Part shown: piece by piece, positions 19,811 to 29,003 of the stretch
Layout: the number at the start of each line of letters is the position of its first letter
Numbering within the stretch: position 1 is the stretch's first letter
NCBI RefSeq assembly: GCF_004197395.1
Contig: NZ_SELS01000008.1
Coordinates: 124,001 to 188,000 of the forward strand
Source of the DNA: Paraburkholderia sp. UYCP14C
GTDB lineage: Bacteria; Pseudomonadota; Gammaproteobacteria; Burkholderiales; Burkholderiaceae
DNA: 64,000 nt
Direction of reading: 5' to 3'
Translations under genes and position numbers: made by a program
Notes under the pieces: generated by a model
Told to the model about the DNA's origin: nothing
The model's database searches: none
Seen by the model: only the letters and a program-made list of their open reading frames with translations

Positions 19811-20883
19811 GCTGCTAGTCGGTCGGTGTTGTTCTCGTCCTGGTTGTCGAGCCCGGGGTCGCCGGGCGCTTCGTCGACGTAGACGAGGCGGTCTGAGATC
19901 GCCTTTTGCGCGTCAAAGAACTCGTTGACGGCGAGGAGTTGTTCGCGCGTGGTGTCCAGCGTATTCATGCGATGCCGGAACAGGTTGGCGCCGGAAAGGC
20001 CGCGAGTGTACCAGCCGATGTGCTTGCGCGCAGTGCGAACCCCGGTAAATTCCCCGTAAAACGCGTAGTGATCTTCCAGATGCTCGTTCATCACCTGCTG
20101 GATTTCGTCGATACGCGGCGGCGGCAGCAACTCGCCCGTTTGCAGGAAATACTCGATTTCGCGGAACAGCCACGGACGCCCCTGCGCGGCGCGTCCGATC
20201 ATGATCGCGTCCGCGCCGGTCGCGGCGAGCACCTCGCGCGCCTTTTGCGGCGACGTGATGTCGCCGTTCGCGACGACCGGAATGCGCACCGCCGCTTTCA
20301 CGGCGGCGATGGTTTCGTACTCGGCGTCGCCGTGATACAGGTCGGCGCGCGTGCGGCCGTGGACGGTCAGCATCGAAATGCCCGCTGCTTCGGCAAGACG
20401 CGCGACGTTCAGCGCATTCCTGTTCTCGCGATTCCAGCCGGTGCGGATTTTCAGCGTGACGGGCACCGCGTCGGGCCCGACGCCGACCGCGTTGACCACG
20501 GCCTCGACGATGCGCTGCACGAGCGGTTCGTTCTGCAGCAGCGCCGACCCGGCCGCCACGTTGCAGACCTTCTTGGCCGGGCAGCCCATGTTGATGTCGA
20601 TGATCTGCGCGCCGTTCGCGACGTTGTAGCGGGCGGCCTCGGCCATCATCTCCGGGTCCGCGCCGGCGATCTGCACCGCGATCGGCTCGACTTCGCCTTC
20701 GTGGTTCGCGCGGCGCATGGTCTTTTCGCTTTTCCATAGCTGCGCGTTCGACGCGACCATTTCCGACACCGCGTAGCCCGCGCCGAGCCGTTTGCACAGC
20801 TGGCGGAACGGCCGGTCGGTCACGCCGGCCATCGGGGCGACGAACAGGTTATTGCGCAGATTGTGGGGGCCGAGAGTGGGCAT
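19807..20883 (-). CDS. dusB: tRNA-dihydrouridine synthase B
   Basis: This FMN enzyme reduces a uridine in tRNA to dihydrouridine. The N-terminus after Met (MPTLGPHNLRNNLFVAPMAGVTDRPFR) and the catalytic cysteine motif INMGCPAKKV identify the DusB class. It is 358 residues long from the ATG at 20883. An in-frame TTG at 20922 would add 13 residues and seems less likely. It is the first gene of dusB-fis. Confidence 0.95.
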   Translation of the reverse strand: MPTLGPHNLRNNLFVAPMAGVTDRPFRQLCKRLGAGYAVSEMVASNAQLWKSEKTMRRANHEGEVEPIAVQIAGADPEMMAEAARYNVANGAQIIDINMGCPAKKVCNVAAGSALLQNEPLVQRIVEAVVNAVGVGPDAVPVTLKIRTGWNRENRNALNVARLAEAAGISMLTVHGRTRADLYHGDAEYETIAAVKAAVRIPVVANGDITSPQKAREVLAATGADAIMIGRAAQGRPWLFREIEYFLQTGELLPPPRIDEIQQVMNEHLEDHYAFYGEFTGVRTARKHIGWYTRGLSGANLFRHRMNTLDTTREQLLAVNEFFDAQKAISDRLVYVDEAPGDPGLDNQDENNTDRLAA

Positions 20884-21070
20884 GACGTGAGCGCGCGCCG
20901 ACGACGGGTCAGGATTTGACAATCGTGACAGCCGGCGCAGCGCGAAATGCGAGGGAAAACCACCATTTTAGCGTTAACGGGTTGCCGGGACTCGCGAACC
21001 GAGTCTCGTAACCCGTTAAATCTTCTATGAAAGTCGCGCGACTCATAGAGCCGCGCGGCGTTTTGCGCCG

Positions 21071-22342
21071 CTAGCGGCGCTGGCCGAACATCATCTGACG
21101 GGCGAGCGCGGTTTTCACCGGTGGGAGGAATTCGAGCGCGGTCAGCGCGAGGCCGCGCAGTACCGCGAGCGGTGCGAAGTCGATGGTGAACAGGCGCGCG
21201 AGCGTGTCGGTCGAGCCGATCGTCAGGCGCCGGTCGAGCGCGCGGCGTTGCGCGAAGGTGGCGAGCGCGAGCGGCGTCGGACCGTCGGCCGACAGCGCAT
21301 CGGCGAGCGCATGCGCGTCGCGCAAGCCCAGATTGAGGCCTTGGCCCGCCACCGGATGCAAGGTCTGCGCCGCATTGCCGATCGCGACGATGTGACCATT
21401 CACGAGCGTATCGACCGTATTGAGACCGAGCGGGAACGACGCGCGGCCCTTGATGTGCGTGAAGCGGCCCATGCGGTCGCCGAATGCGCCGTCGAGCTCG
21501 CGCAGGAACGCTTCGTCGGAGAGCTGCGTGCGGCGCGCGGCTTCGTCGGGCGCGCAGCACCAGACCAACGCGTAGTCGGCGCCGCGCACGCCGCCCATCG
21601 GCAGCAGCGCGATCGGGCCTTGCGACGTGAAGCGCTCCCACGCGACGTGCGGCTGCGGCGCGGACACGGTGACCGTGCCGACCAGCGCGGTCTGGCCATA
21701 GTCGCGCGAGCCGCCATTGTTTTTGGTGAGCTGGCGTGCGCCTTCGTCTTCATCGGAGGCGCGGCCCACGTTTTTCGCGTGCTTCTGATCGCCGAACAGC
21801 CCCCCCTCGGCGTTCACCAGAATCCGCGTGCGCAACTGGCGCGCGACGCCCGCGGTTTCGATCGGCAGCGTGACACCGTCGAGTTCCTGAACCGGCGCGC
21901 CGGCCGATGTCGAGCGGAACCAGTGGACCGGCGTCGCATGCACCGCATCGGCGAGGCCGTGCACGATCGAGCCGTAGCGCAGCACGTAGCCGAGCGCGGG
22001 CAGCCCGTGTTCGCGATGATCGATCAGCGTGCGTCCGAAATGACCGCGCTGCGACACGTGGATGCGCTCGATGGCGGTGGCGTCGGCGGGCCAGCGCAGC
22101 GGCTCGAGGATCATCCGGCTGCCGTGCGAGACCGCGATCGCGCGCGGATCGGCGATCGAGTCTTCGGGCTCGCGCGCGTCGACGAGCGCGATCTTCAGCT
22201 CGCGCGTCACGCTGCGGCGCGCGAGCCAGCCGGCGAGCGCGAGACCGACCGGCCCGGCGCCGACGATCGTCACGTCGAAATCGAATCCCGGCTGGCGGGA
22301 GGCGGGCCTCAGGATCACCGCCGATGGAGACGTTTCGTTCAT
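21071..22342 (-). CDS. UbiH/UbiF family FAD-dependent monooxygenase
   Basis: This 423-residue flavoprotein hydroxylase resembles the ubiquinone-synthesis enzymes UbiH, UbiF and VisC. The FAD-binding GAGPVGLALAG motif is near residue 28, the second FAD motif is in GNAAQTLHPVAGQGLNLGLRDAHAL, and the C-terminus fits the family. It lies next to pepP, the same pairing as pepP-ubiH in E. coli, which favours UbiH. Which ring carbon it modifies cannot be settled from sequence alone. Confidence 0.85.
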   Translation of the reverse strand: MNETSPSAVILRPASRQPGFDFDVTIVGAGPVGLALAGWLARRSVTRELKIALVDAREPEDSIADPRAIAVSHGSRMILEPLRWPADATAIERIHVSQRGHFGRTLIDHREHGLPALGYVLRYGSIVHGLADAVHATPVHWFRSTSAGAPVQELDGVTLPIETAGVARQLRTRILVNAEGGLFGDQKHAKNVGRASDEDEGARQLTKNNGGSRDYGQTALVGTVTVSAPQPHVAWERFTSQGPIALLPMGGVRGADYALVWCCAPDEAARRTQLSDEAFLRELDGAFGDRMGRFTHIKGRASFPLGLNTVDTLVNGHIVAIGNAAQTLHPVAGQGLNLGLRDAHALADALSADGPTPLALATFAQRRALDRRLTIGSTDTLARLFTIDFAPLAVLRGLALTALEFLPPVKTALARQMMFGQRR

Positions 22343-22348
22343 CGCGGA

Positions 22349-23779
22349 TCAGGTCCTCGCTTGATGTGACGCTTGATGGGGTGCTTCATCGGCCATCCTC
22401 GCTTCCCGCATCAGCGCCTCGATCTCGTCGGCGGCGACCGGCACGTCGCGCGTGATCAGCTCGCAGCCGGTCGGCGTGACGATCGCGTCATCCTCGATGC
22501 GGATGCCGATATTCCAGTAGCGCTCGGGCACACCCTCGGCCGGGCGGACGTACAGGCCCGGCTCGATCGTCAGCGCCATCGACGCGTGCAGCGTGCGCCA
22601 CGGCAGCGCGCCCGCCTCGTCGCGCGGCGCGCCGCGTTCGCGGTAGTCGCCGCAGTCGTGCACGTCCATGCCGATCCAGTGGCCGGTGCGGTGCATGTAG
22701 AACGGCGCATAGGCGCGCTCGGCGATCACGTCGTCGACCGACGCGAACTTCGCGCGCGGCACGATGCCGGTGTCGAGCAGCCCCTGCGACAGCACGCCCA
22801 GCGCGGCCTGGTGCGGATCGTCGAAGCTCGCGCCGGCGCGCGTCGCGGCGACGGCGGCCTGCTGCGCGGCCAGCACGATGTCGTACAGCTCGCGCTGCGC
22901 CGGCGTGAAACGGCCGCTCGCCGGGAACGTGCGCGTGATGTCGGAGGCGTAGCCGTCGAGTTCGCAGGCCGCGTCGATCAGGATCAGGTCGCCGTCGCGC
23001 GCGATCGCGTTGCCGGCCGGGTAGTGCAGCACGCACGCATTCGCGCCGGCCGCGACGATCGACGTATAGGCCGGCGCCTGCGCGCCGAACTTGCGGAACG
23101 TGTAGAGCAGTTCGGCTTCGAGTTCGTACTCGCGGATACCGGGCCGGCATGCCGCCATCGCACGACGATGCGCGGCCGCTGAAATCTGTCCGGCGCGGCG
23201 CATGATCGCGAGCTCGTGGTCGTCCTTGACGAGCCGCATTTCGTCGAGCAACGGCAGCAGGTCGCGCGCGGCCGTCGGTGCGACGGTGCCGCCGCGGCCT
23301 TGCGCGCGCACCGCGTCGAGCCAGCCGCGCACCTGCTCGTCGAAATGAGCCGAGCTGCCGAGCGCATAGTGCAGCGCGGGCTTGTCGGCGATGATGCGCG
23401 GCAACTGCGTGTCGAGCTCGCCGATCGGGAACGCGGCGTCGAGGCCGAACGCGTCGCGCGCGCCGTCGGGGCCGAAGCGGAAGCCTTCCCAGGTCTCGCG
23501 CTCGATGCTTTTCTCGCGGCAGAACAGGATCGACGCGGGCGCGCCGGGCGCGGCGCTGGCATCGAGCACGAGCAGCGCTTCGGGCTCGGTGAAGCCGGTC
23601 AGATAGTAGAAGTAGCTGTCGTGGCGGTACGGGTAGTCGGCGTCGCGGTTGCGCAGCGCTTCCGGCGCGGTCGGGACGAGGGCGACGCCGCCGCCCGCGG
23701 CGCGCAGCGCGGCAAGAACGCGCTCGCGGCGCGCGCGGTAGACGTCGATGGCGATGGTGGGTTCGGTCGGCTGGTTCAT
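22349..23779 (-). CDS. pepP: Xaa-Pro aminopeptidase
   Basis: This metallopeptidase removes an N-terminal residue in front of proline. It has 476 residues, an aminopeptidase P N-terminal domain (1-140) and a pita-bread catalytic domain with the dimanganese ligands in DAACELDGYASDITR, HRTGHWIGMDVHD, TIEPGLYV and RIEDD. The start at 23779 (MNQPTEPT) was chosen because the longer reading adds an Arg/Cys-rich leader. It ends six bp before the start of the ubiH-like gene. Confidence 0.94.
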   Translation of the reverse strand: MNQPTEPTIAIDVYRARRERVLAALRAAGGGVALVPTAPEALRNRDADYPYRHDSYFYYLTGFTEPEALLVLDASAAPGAPASILFCREKSIERETWEGFRFGPDGARDAFGLDAAFPIGELDTQLPRIIADKPALHYALGSSAHFDEQVRGWLDAVRAQGRGGTVAPTAARDLLPLLDEMRLVKDDHELAIMRRAGQISAAAHRRAMAACRPGIREYELEAELLYTFRKFGAQAPAYTSIVAAGANACVLHYPAGNAIARDGDLILIDAACELDGYASDITRTFPASGRFTPAQRELYDIVLAAQQAAVAATRAGASFDDPHQAALGVLSQGLLDTGIVPRAKFASVDDVIAERAYAPFYMHRTGHWIGMDVHDCGDYRERGAPRDEAGALPWRTLHASMALTIEPGLYVRPAEGVPERYWNIGIRIEDDAIVTPTGCELITRDVPVAADEIEALMREARMADEAPHQASHQART

Positions 23780-23987
23780 CGTGCGATTGTAGCGCCGCGA
23801 TTCTCCGGTCATGGTGCGCGCACTACATTGACTCGCTTTGTGCGGATTCCGACGGCGCGGCGGCCATGGCCATGTTGCAATCCGTCCACAGCGGGTCCGC
23901 GGGCAGCGCGCGAAGATGTTGACGGCAAGTTCGTGAACGCCTTGGACCACTTATACTTTCGCCGGATTCAGAAAAAGGCAGAAGGTC

Positions 23988-24602
23988 ATGATGAAACTCA
24001 TCGGTTCGTTCGGCAGCCCGTATGTGCGTAAAGCGCGCATCGTGCTCGCCGACAAGAAGATCGACTACGAACTGGTGCCCGAGAACGTCTGGGCGCCGGA
24101 TACCCGGATTCACACCTTCAACCCGCTCGGCAAGGTGCCGTGTCTCGTGATGGAAGACGGCGAAGCCGTGTTCGATTCGCGCGTGATCTGCGAGTACGTC
24201 GATACGCTGTCGCCGGTCGGCAAGCTGATCCCGCAGTCGGGCCGCGAACGGGTCGAAGTGCGCTGCTGGGAAGCGCTCGCCGACGGGGTGCTCGACGCGG
24301 CCGTGCTGATCCGTCTCGAAGGCACGCAGCGCGCGCCCGAGCAGCGCGTCGACGCGTGGGTCGCGCGGCAGCAGCGCAAGATCGACGAAGCGTTGATCGC
24401 GATGTCGCAAGGGCTCGGCAGCAAGCCGTGGTGCGCGAGCAATCACTACACGCTCGCAGACATCGCGCTAGGCTGCGCGCTCGGCTATCTGGACTTCCGG
24501 ATGCCGCAATTGAACTGGCGCGAAGCGCATCCGAATCTGGACAAGCACTTCCAGAAGCTGTCGCTGCGCCAGTCGTTCATCGATACGGTGCCGAAGGATT
24601 GA
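23988..24602 (+). CDS. Glutathione S-transferase family protein
   Basis: The 204-residue protein has a thioredoxin-like N-terminal domain (SFGSPYVRKARIVLADKKIDYELV, with the cis-proline in GKVPCLVMEDG and the glutathione contact in FDSRVICEYVD) and an all-helical C-terminal domain (about 85-204). It most resembles the YibF-like soluble GSTs, whose substrates are not defined. It is transcribed toward lnt, with a shared terminator between them. Confidence 0.88.
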   Translation: MMKLIGSFGSPYVRKARIVLADKKIDYELVPENVWAPDTRIHTFNPLGKVPCLVMEDGEAVFDSRVICEYVDTLSPVGKLIPQSGRERVEVRCWEALADGVLDAAVLIRLEGTQRAPEQRVDAWVARQQRKIDEALIAMSQGLGSKPWCASNHYTLADIALGCALGYLDFRMPQLNWREAHPNLDKHFQKLSLRQSFIDTVPKD

Positions 24603-24667
24603 TGAGCATCAGCGAGCGTCCGTTCAGGTTGCTGAAAGCCTGAATCGAAGCTCGCGCTCGTTGGATG

Positions 24668-24708
24668 AAAAAATGCGCCTGCATTGTGTCAGGCGCATTT
24701 TTTTTTTG
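24668..24708. terminator. Bidirectional terminator between the GST gene and lnt
   Basis: AAATGCGCCTG (24671-24681) pairs with CAGGCGCATTT (24690-24700) around an eight-base loop, with at least seven more T on the right and an A-run on the left. Confidence 0.93.
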
Positions 24709-24741
24709 CGGGCGGGGTTGCTTCAGGTGGGTACTCGGGCG

Positions 24742-26493
24742 TTACCGCTTGCCGTTGCGCCGCCGCGCGATCCCCGGTCCGAACGCGAAACCGAACGCGA
24801 GCAGCAGCAACGACACCGCCAGCACCGTGTTGTTGCCGCTCGTCACGTAAGGCGTGTTGCCCGAGGTGCCTTGTACGCTCACGTCGAGCGAGCCGACCGT
24901 GTAGGGCGTCAGGCGCCCGATCACGCGGCCGTTCGCGTCGATCGCGGCGGTCATGCCGGTATTGGTGGCGCGCAGCATCGGCCGGCCGGTTTCGAGCGAG
25001 CGCATGCGCGCGATCTGCAGATGCTGGTCGAGCGCGATCGTGTCGCCGAACCACGCGAGATTGGTCGAGTTGACCAGCACGCCGGCGGGCGTCGCGTTCT
25101 CGCGCAGCGTGCGCGCGATCTCCTCGCCGAAGATGTCCTCGTAGCAGATGTTCACCGCGACCGGCTGGTTATGCACCATGAACGGCTTCTGCACCGGCGC
25201 CCCGCGGAAGAAGTCGCCGAGCGGAATGTTCATCAGGTTCACGAACCAGCGGAAGCCCCACGGCACGAATTCGCCGAACGGCACGAGGTGGTGCTTGTCG
25301 TAGCGGTACATCTCGTGCGAGCCGGGGGTGACGCCGAACAGGCTGTTGGTGTAGTCGACCACCCGGCCTTCCGGCGTGATCGTGCCGCCGATCGCGCCGA
25401 ACAGCAGCGCGCTGCCGGTCGAATCCGTGAACTGGCGGATCGCCGCCGCGAAGTTCGGCGGCAACTGCTGCGCAAGCACGGGGATCGCGGTTTCCGGCGT
25501 GACGATCAGATCGGCCGGCTTCGAGGTGATCATCTGCTGATACTCGTCGACCGCCGCGCGCATGCCGGCTTCCTCGAACTTCATCTCCTGCTTCACGTTG
25601 CCTTGCAACAGACGCACCGACAGCGGCGCGTTAGCGGGTGTGGTCCATTGCACGAGCGGCAGCAGCAGGCCGATCACCAGCAGCGCGAGCGCGACGCCGG
25701 CAGGCACGGCGATCGGGGCGACGCGCGTGCCGCGGCGTCGCGCGGCGCGGCCGTCGACGTCAGCCGCGGCGCCGGCGTTCGGATCGCGCGGTTCATTCGC
25801 AGGCCCGGAGCGCCGCGACGGCCGCAGCGCCAGCAACGCCTGCACGATCAACGCGGCCGTCAGCGCGACCATCCAGCCGACGCCATACACGCCGACCACC
25901 GGCGCAAACCCCGCCAACGGGCCATCGACCTGCGCATAACCGGTGGCGAGCCACGGAAAGCCGGTGAACACCGTGCCGCGCAGCCATTCGCCGATCGCCC
26001 ACGCGCTGGCAAACGCGAGCGCGCCGTGCCAGGTCGGCGAGAACGGCGCGCGCTCGTCGGTCGCGCCGTTGCGCGCATGGCCCGCGCAGAACGACCACAC
26101 CCCCGCGGCGAGCGCCGGATAGACGGCGAGATACAGCGAAAACAGCACGAGCGCGGTGCCGGCGAGCGGTGCAGGCATGCCGCCGTAGTAGTGCATGCTC
26201 ACATACAGCCACCACACGCCGCTCACGAAGTTGCCGAAGCCGAACGCGCCGCCCGTCAGCGCGGCGCTTTTCCAGCCGGTGCTGCGCGTGAGCCACGCGA
26301 AAAAGAACACGAAGATCGCGAGTTGCAGCCAGCCGCCGTGCGGCGTCGGTGCGAACGACAGCGTGTTGGCCGCACCTGCGGCCAGGGCGACGAGGTAGTG
26401 CCAGCGCGGCAGCGTGCGGCTGCGCGTGCCGTCGTCGGTGGGAGCGGGGGCGCTTACGCCCCGGTGCGAACGGGAAGTGATCGGGTCGGCCAT
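24742..26493 (-). CDS. lnt: Apolipoprotein N-acyltransferase
   Basis: This inner-membrane enzyme adds the third acyl chain to lipoproteins. The 583-residue protein has six to eight hydrophobic segments in the N-terminal half and a nitrilase-like periplasmic domain. Catalytic residues are visible as Glu in VTPETAIP, Lys in the KHHLVPFGEFVPWG region and Cys in NICYEDIFGEE. A final hydrophobic helix precedes a basic tail. A low-complexity loop near residues 240-265 (AGAAADVDGRAARRR) extends it beyond E. coli Lnt. It is downstream of corC in the usual order. Confidence 0.95.
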   Translation of the reverse strand: MADPITSRSHRGVSAPAPTDDGTRSRTLPRWHYLVALAAGAANTLSFAPTPHGGWLQLAIFVFFFAWLTRSTGWKSAALTGGAFGFGNFVSGVWWLYVSMHYYGGMPAPLAGTALVLFSLYLAVYPALAAGVWSFCAGHARNGATDERAPFSPTWHGALAFASAWAIGEWLRGTVFTGFPWLATGYAQVDGPLAGFAPVVGVYGVGWMVALTAALIVQALLALRPSRRSGPANEPRDPNAGAAADVDGRAARRRGTRVAPIAVPAGVALALLVIGLLLPLVQWTTPANAPLSVRLLQGNVKQEMKFEEAGMRAAVDEYQQMITSKPADLIVTPETAIPVLAQQLPPNFAAAIRQFTDSTGSALLFGAIGGTITPEGRVVDYTNSLFGVTPGSHEMYRYDKHHLVPFGEFVPWGFRWFVNLMNIPLGDFFRGAPVQKPFMVHNQPVAVNICYEDIFGEEIARTLRENATPAGVLVNSTNLAWFGDTIALDQHLQIARMRSLETGRPMLRATNTGMTAAIDANGRVIGRLTPYTVGSLDVSVQGTSGNTPYVTSGNNTVLAVSLLLLAFGFAFGPGIARRRNGKR

Positions 26494-26612
26494 TGTTGCG
26501 CGGTCGGCGTCGGAAGTTGAAAGGGCAAATCAGTAGCCAAACGAGTTGGCAAAATGCACAAGCGATGGCAGCGCGCGGGCGCTCGGGCCATGCGTCCGCC
26601 CGAGCCGCCGGT

Positions 26613-27518
26613 TCAGGTCTGCACGTGCTGCGACTCGCGCTCGCGCTGGCCCGCGAGCGGGTCGCGGCGCACCAGCAGCATATGGATCTGGCGGGCGTCG
26701 CCGCGCAGGATCTCGAAGATCAGGTCTTCGAGGCGGACTTTCTCGCCCCGATGCGGCACCCGGCCGAAGTGATGCGTGACCAGCCCGCCGATCGTATCGA
26801 CTTCGTCGTCCGAATAATGCGTGCCGAATGTGTCGTTGAACTGCTCGATCTCGGTCAGCGCGCGCACGCGGAAGCGTCCGTCCGGCGACGCGATGATGTT
26901 GCCGCTTTCCTCGTCGAAATCGTATTCGTCCTCGATGTCGCCGACGATCTGCTCCAGTACGTCTTCGATCGTGATCAGGCCCGCGACGCCGCCGTATTCG
27001 TCGACGACCACCGCGAGGTGGTTGCGGTTCACGCGGAAGTCGTGCAGCAGCACGTTCAGCCGCTTCGACTCGGGGATGAACACGGCCGGGCGCAGCATGC
27101 CGCGCACGTCGAACTCTTCTTCGGCGTAGTAGCGCAGCAGATCTTTCGCGAGCAGCACGCCGATGATGTTGTCGCGATTGCCCTCGTAGACCGGATAGCG
27201 CGAGTGCGCTTTCTCCAGCACGTAGGGAATGAATTCAGCGGGATTGTCCGCGATGTTGATCGCGTCCATTTGCGCGCGCGGCACCATGATGTCGCGTGCG
27301 CACAGTTCCGACACCTGAAATACGCCTTCGATCATCGACAACGAGTCGGCGTCGATCAGGTTGCGCTCGTGCGCGTCCTGCAGAATTTCCAGAAGTTCGG
27401 CGCGCGAGTCGGGCTCGGGCGAGATGAAGTCGGTCAGGCGCTCGAGCAGCGAGCGCTTTTCCTGCGGTTTGTCGAGTTGGCGTCCGGTATGGCGTCGACT
27501 GGGATACGTGTCGTTCAT
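26613..27518 (-). CDS. corC: HlyC/CorC family CBS-domain protein (YbeX)
   Basis: This cytosolic protein has paired CBS domains (about 65-190, seen as ARDIMVPRAQMDAI and VVVDEYGGVAGLITIEDVLEQIVGDIEDEYD) and a C-terminal CorC_HlyC domain. In the ybeY-ybeX-lnt neighbourhood it corresponds to YbeX, linked to magnesium/cobalt efflux and to ribosome metabolism. It has 301 residues from the ATG at 27518. The longer reading adds 21 weakly supported residues. Confidence 0.93.
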   Translation of the reverse strand: MNDTYPSRRHTGRQLDKPQEKRSLLERLTDFISPEPDSRAELLEILQDAHERNLIDADSLSMIEGVFQVSELCARDIMVPRAQMDAINIADNPAEFIPYVLEKAHSRYPVYEGNRDNIIGVLLAKDLLRYYAEEEFDVRGMLRPAVFIPESKRLNVLLHDFRVNRNHLAVVVDEYGGVAGLITIEDVLEQIVGDIEDEYDFDEESGNIIASPDGRFRVRALTEIEQFNDTFGTHYSDDEVDTIGGLVTHHFGRVPHRGEKVRLEDLIFEILRGDARQIHMLLVRRDPLAGQRERESQHVQT

Positions 27519-27738
27519 GGTAGTGCGCCCGGCGAGACTGGGCGCGCTGTTGCAGAGCGTTAAAGGATACACCAGGCGCATGGCGGAACCGTGTCCCGCC
27601 GGACCTGGCGATATGCGAAGCCAGGGTGAAGCGGCCGCGCCGTGACGGCGGAGCGTGGAATCATCCTAACCGATAACGCGGGCAAAAGCGCTCGCGGGAA
27701 AAAAAGTCGGGGGTGGGGTTTTCGCCGAGACGCCGCGC

Positions 27739-28398
27739 TCACACTGCCGGCTTGCAGCGCGCGAGCAGCGCTTCGAGCGCGCGGTCCGGCATACCGCTTT
27801 CGCGCAGCGCGTGCACGGTGCGGCTCACGTAGTCGAAGGTCGTGCCGTAGCGGCCGCTCGCGCAGCTGAGCACCGTCTGGATGATGTCGTCGCGCAGCTT
27901 GCCGGTGTAGCTCGGCACGTCGCGGCGCATCACGAACGCGAGCGCGTCGACGCGTCGGCCGGCCGCGAGCACGCACGGCAGCCACATGGGACGGTACGAG
28001 CCCATCGGCATTTCGCGGCGCCACAGTGCTTCGAGATGCGGCATCGAGCCATCGGCCGCGAGCCGGAACGCGATGCCGGTGCACGAGCCGCCGCGATCGA
28101 GCGCGAGCACGAGGCCGGGCTGCTCGGGCGTGCCGCGATTCACCCGCGACCACAGATAGAGGCCGCGATGATAGCCGTGCACCTTCGAGCGCAGCGCCTC
28201 GACGGTGGGCAGGCCCGGATTCCAGATCAGCGAGCCGTAGCCGAACAGCCACAGATCGCTGCGGCGGTCCCAGCCGCTCAACGTGGCTTCGAGCGACGTA
28301 CGCAGTTCGTCATCCGTCAGAAGTCGCGAGTCGCCGAGCACCGGCGGGTAGTCCGGGCAGCGCACGGGGATCTCGGCTTCGGGGGACGGAGTGCTCAC
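27739..28398 (-). CDS. ChaC-like gamma-glutamylcyclotransferase
   Basis: The 219-residue protein belongs to the ChaC family, which cleaves glutathione to 5-oxoproline and Cys-Gly. The substrate-binding motif LWLFGYGSLIWNPG lies near residue 50, and the proposed catalytic Glu is in the ALWRREMPMGSY stretch. A GTG at 28398 was chosen as start, since it lies just past the ybeY stop and an ATG further up would overlap ybeY. No clear ribosome-binding site was found, so the start is uncertain. Confidence 0.85.
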   Translation of the reverse strand: MSTPSPEAEIPVRCPDYPPVLGDSRLLTDDELRTSLEATLSGWDRRSDLWLFGYGSLIWNPGLPTVEALRSKVHGYHRGLYLWSRVNRGTPEQPGLVLALDRGGSCTGIAFRLAADGSMPHLEALWRREMPMGSYRPMWLPCVLAAGRRVDALAFVMRRDVPSYTGKLRDDIIQTVLSCASGRYGTTFDYVSRTVHALRESGMPDRALEALLARCKPAV

Positions 28399-28451
28399 GG
28401 TGTTTTGGATCGGGCTGGCGTGGGGAGGGGCGGCGCCGCGAGGCAGGACGC

Positions 28452-28913
28452 CTATCGATAAGGGTCCGGAAAGCCGAGCTTGCCGAGGATTTCGGTTTCG
28501 ATCGCTTCCATCTCCTCGGCTTCTTCCTCGACCTCGTGGTCGTAGCCCTGCGCATGCAGCGTGCCGTGCACGAGCAGGTGCGCGTAATGCGCGGCGAGCG
28601 GCTTGCCCTGCTCGGCGGCCTCCTTCTCGACGACCGGGCAGCACAGGATCAGATCGCCCGCGACCGGATCGTCTTCCGATTCGGCATAGGCGAAGGTCAG
28701 CACATTGGTCGCGTAGTCCTTGCCGCGATAGGTGCGGTTAAGCGTGCGGCCTTCTTCGGCGTCGACGAACCGTACCGTCAGTTCGCCGTCCGCGAAGAGT
28801 GCCGCCTTGATCCAGCCGGCCACCGTCGCGCGCGGCAGCAGCGTCTTGTGTTCCGGCCAGGCTTTGGCGGCGGGGAATTGCAGGGTCAACGTCAGTTTCG
28901 GGGTGCGGCTCAT
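28452..28913 (-). CDS. ybeY: Endoribonuclease YbeY
   Basis: This zinc-dependent single-strand RNase takes part in 16S rRNA maturation and ribosome quality control. The 153-residue protein has the metal-binding motif [11 protein letters not shown] near residue 115 and the family motif YATNVLTF. The ATG at 28913 (MSRTPKLTL) matches family length, while the longer reading adds a basic leader. It lies downstream of phoH, as in most proteobacteria. Confidence 0.95.
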   Translation of the reverse strand: MSRTPKLTLTLQFPAAKAWPEHKTLLPRATVAGWIKAALFADGELTVRFVDAEEGRTLNRTYRGKDYATNVLTFAYAESEDDPVAGDLILCCPVVEKEAAEQGKPLAAHYAHLLVHGTLHAQGYDHEVEEEAEEMEAIETEILGKLGFPDPYR

Positions 28914-29003
28914 GCGGTTTCTGTGCGTGGCATTCGTGGCTCGAGCGTTTTTTAAGGCGTGGCGGCGAGGCTTCGTGGGCCTCGCGCGCTGAAGCACATC
29001 CCT

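Noticed and set aside
24661-26520. A 619-residue plus-strand open frame opposite lnt
   Set aside because: It is antisense to a clear apolipoprotein acyltransferase and starts at the GST/lnt terminator.
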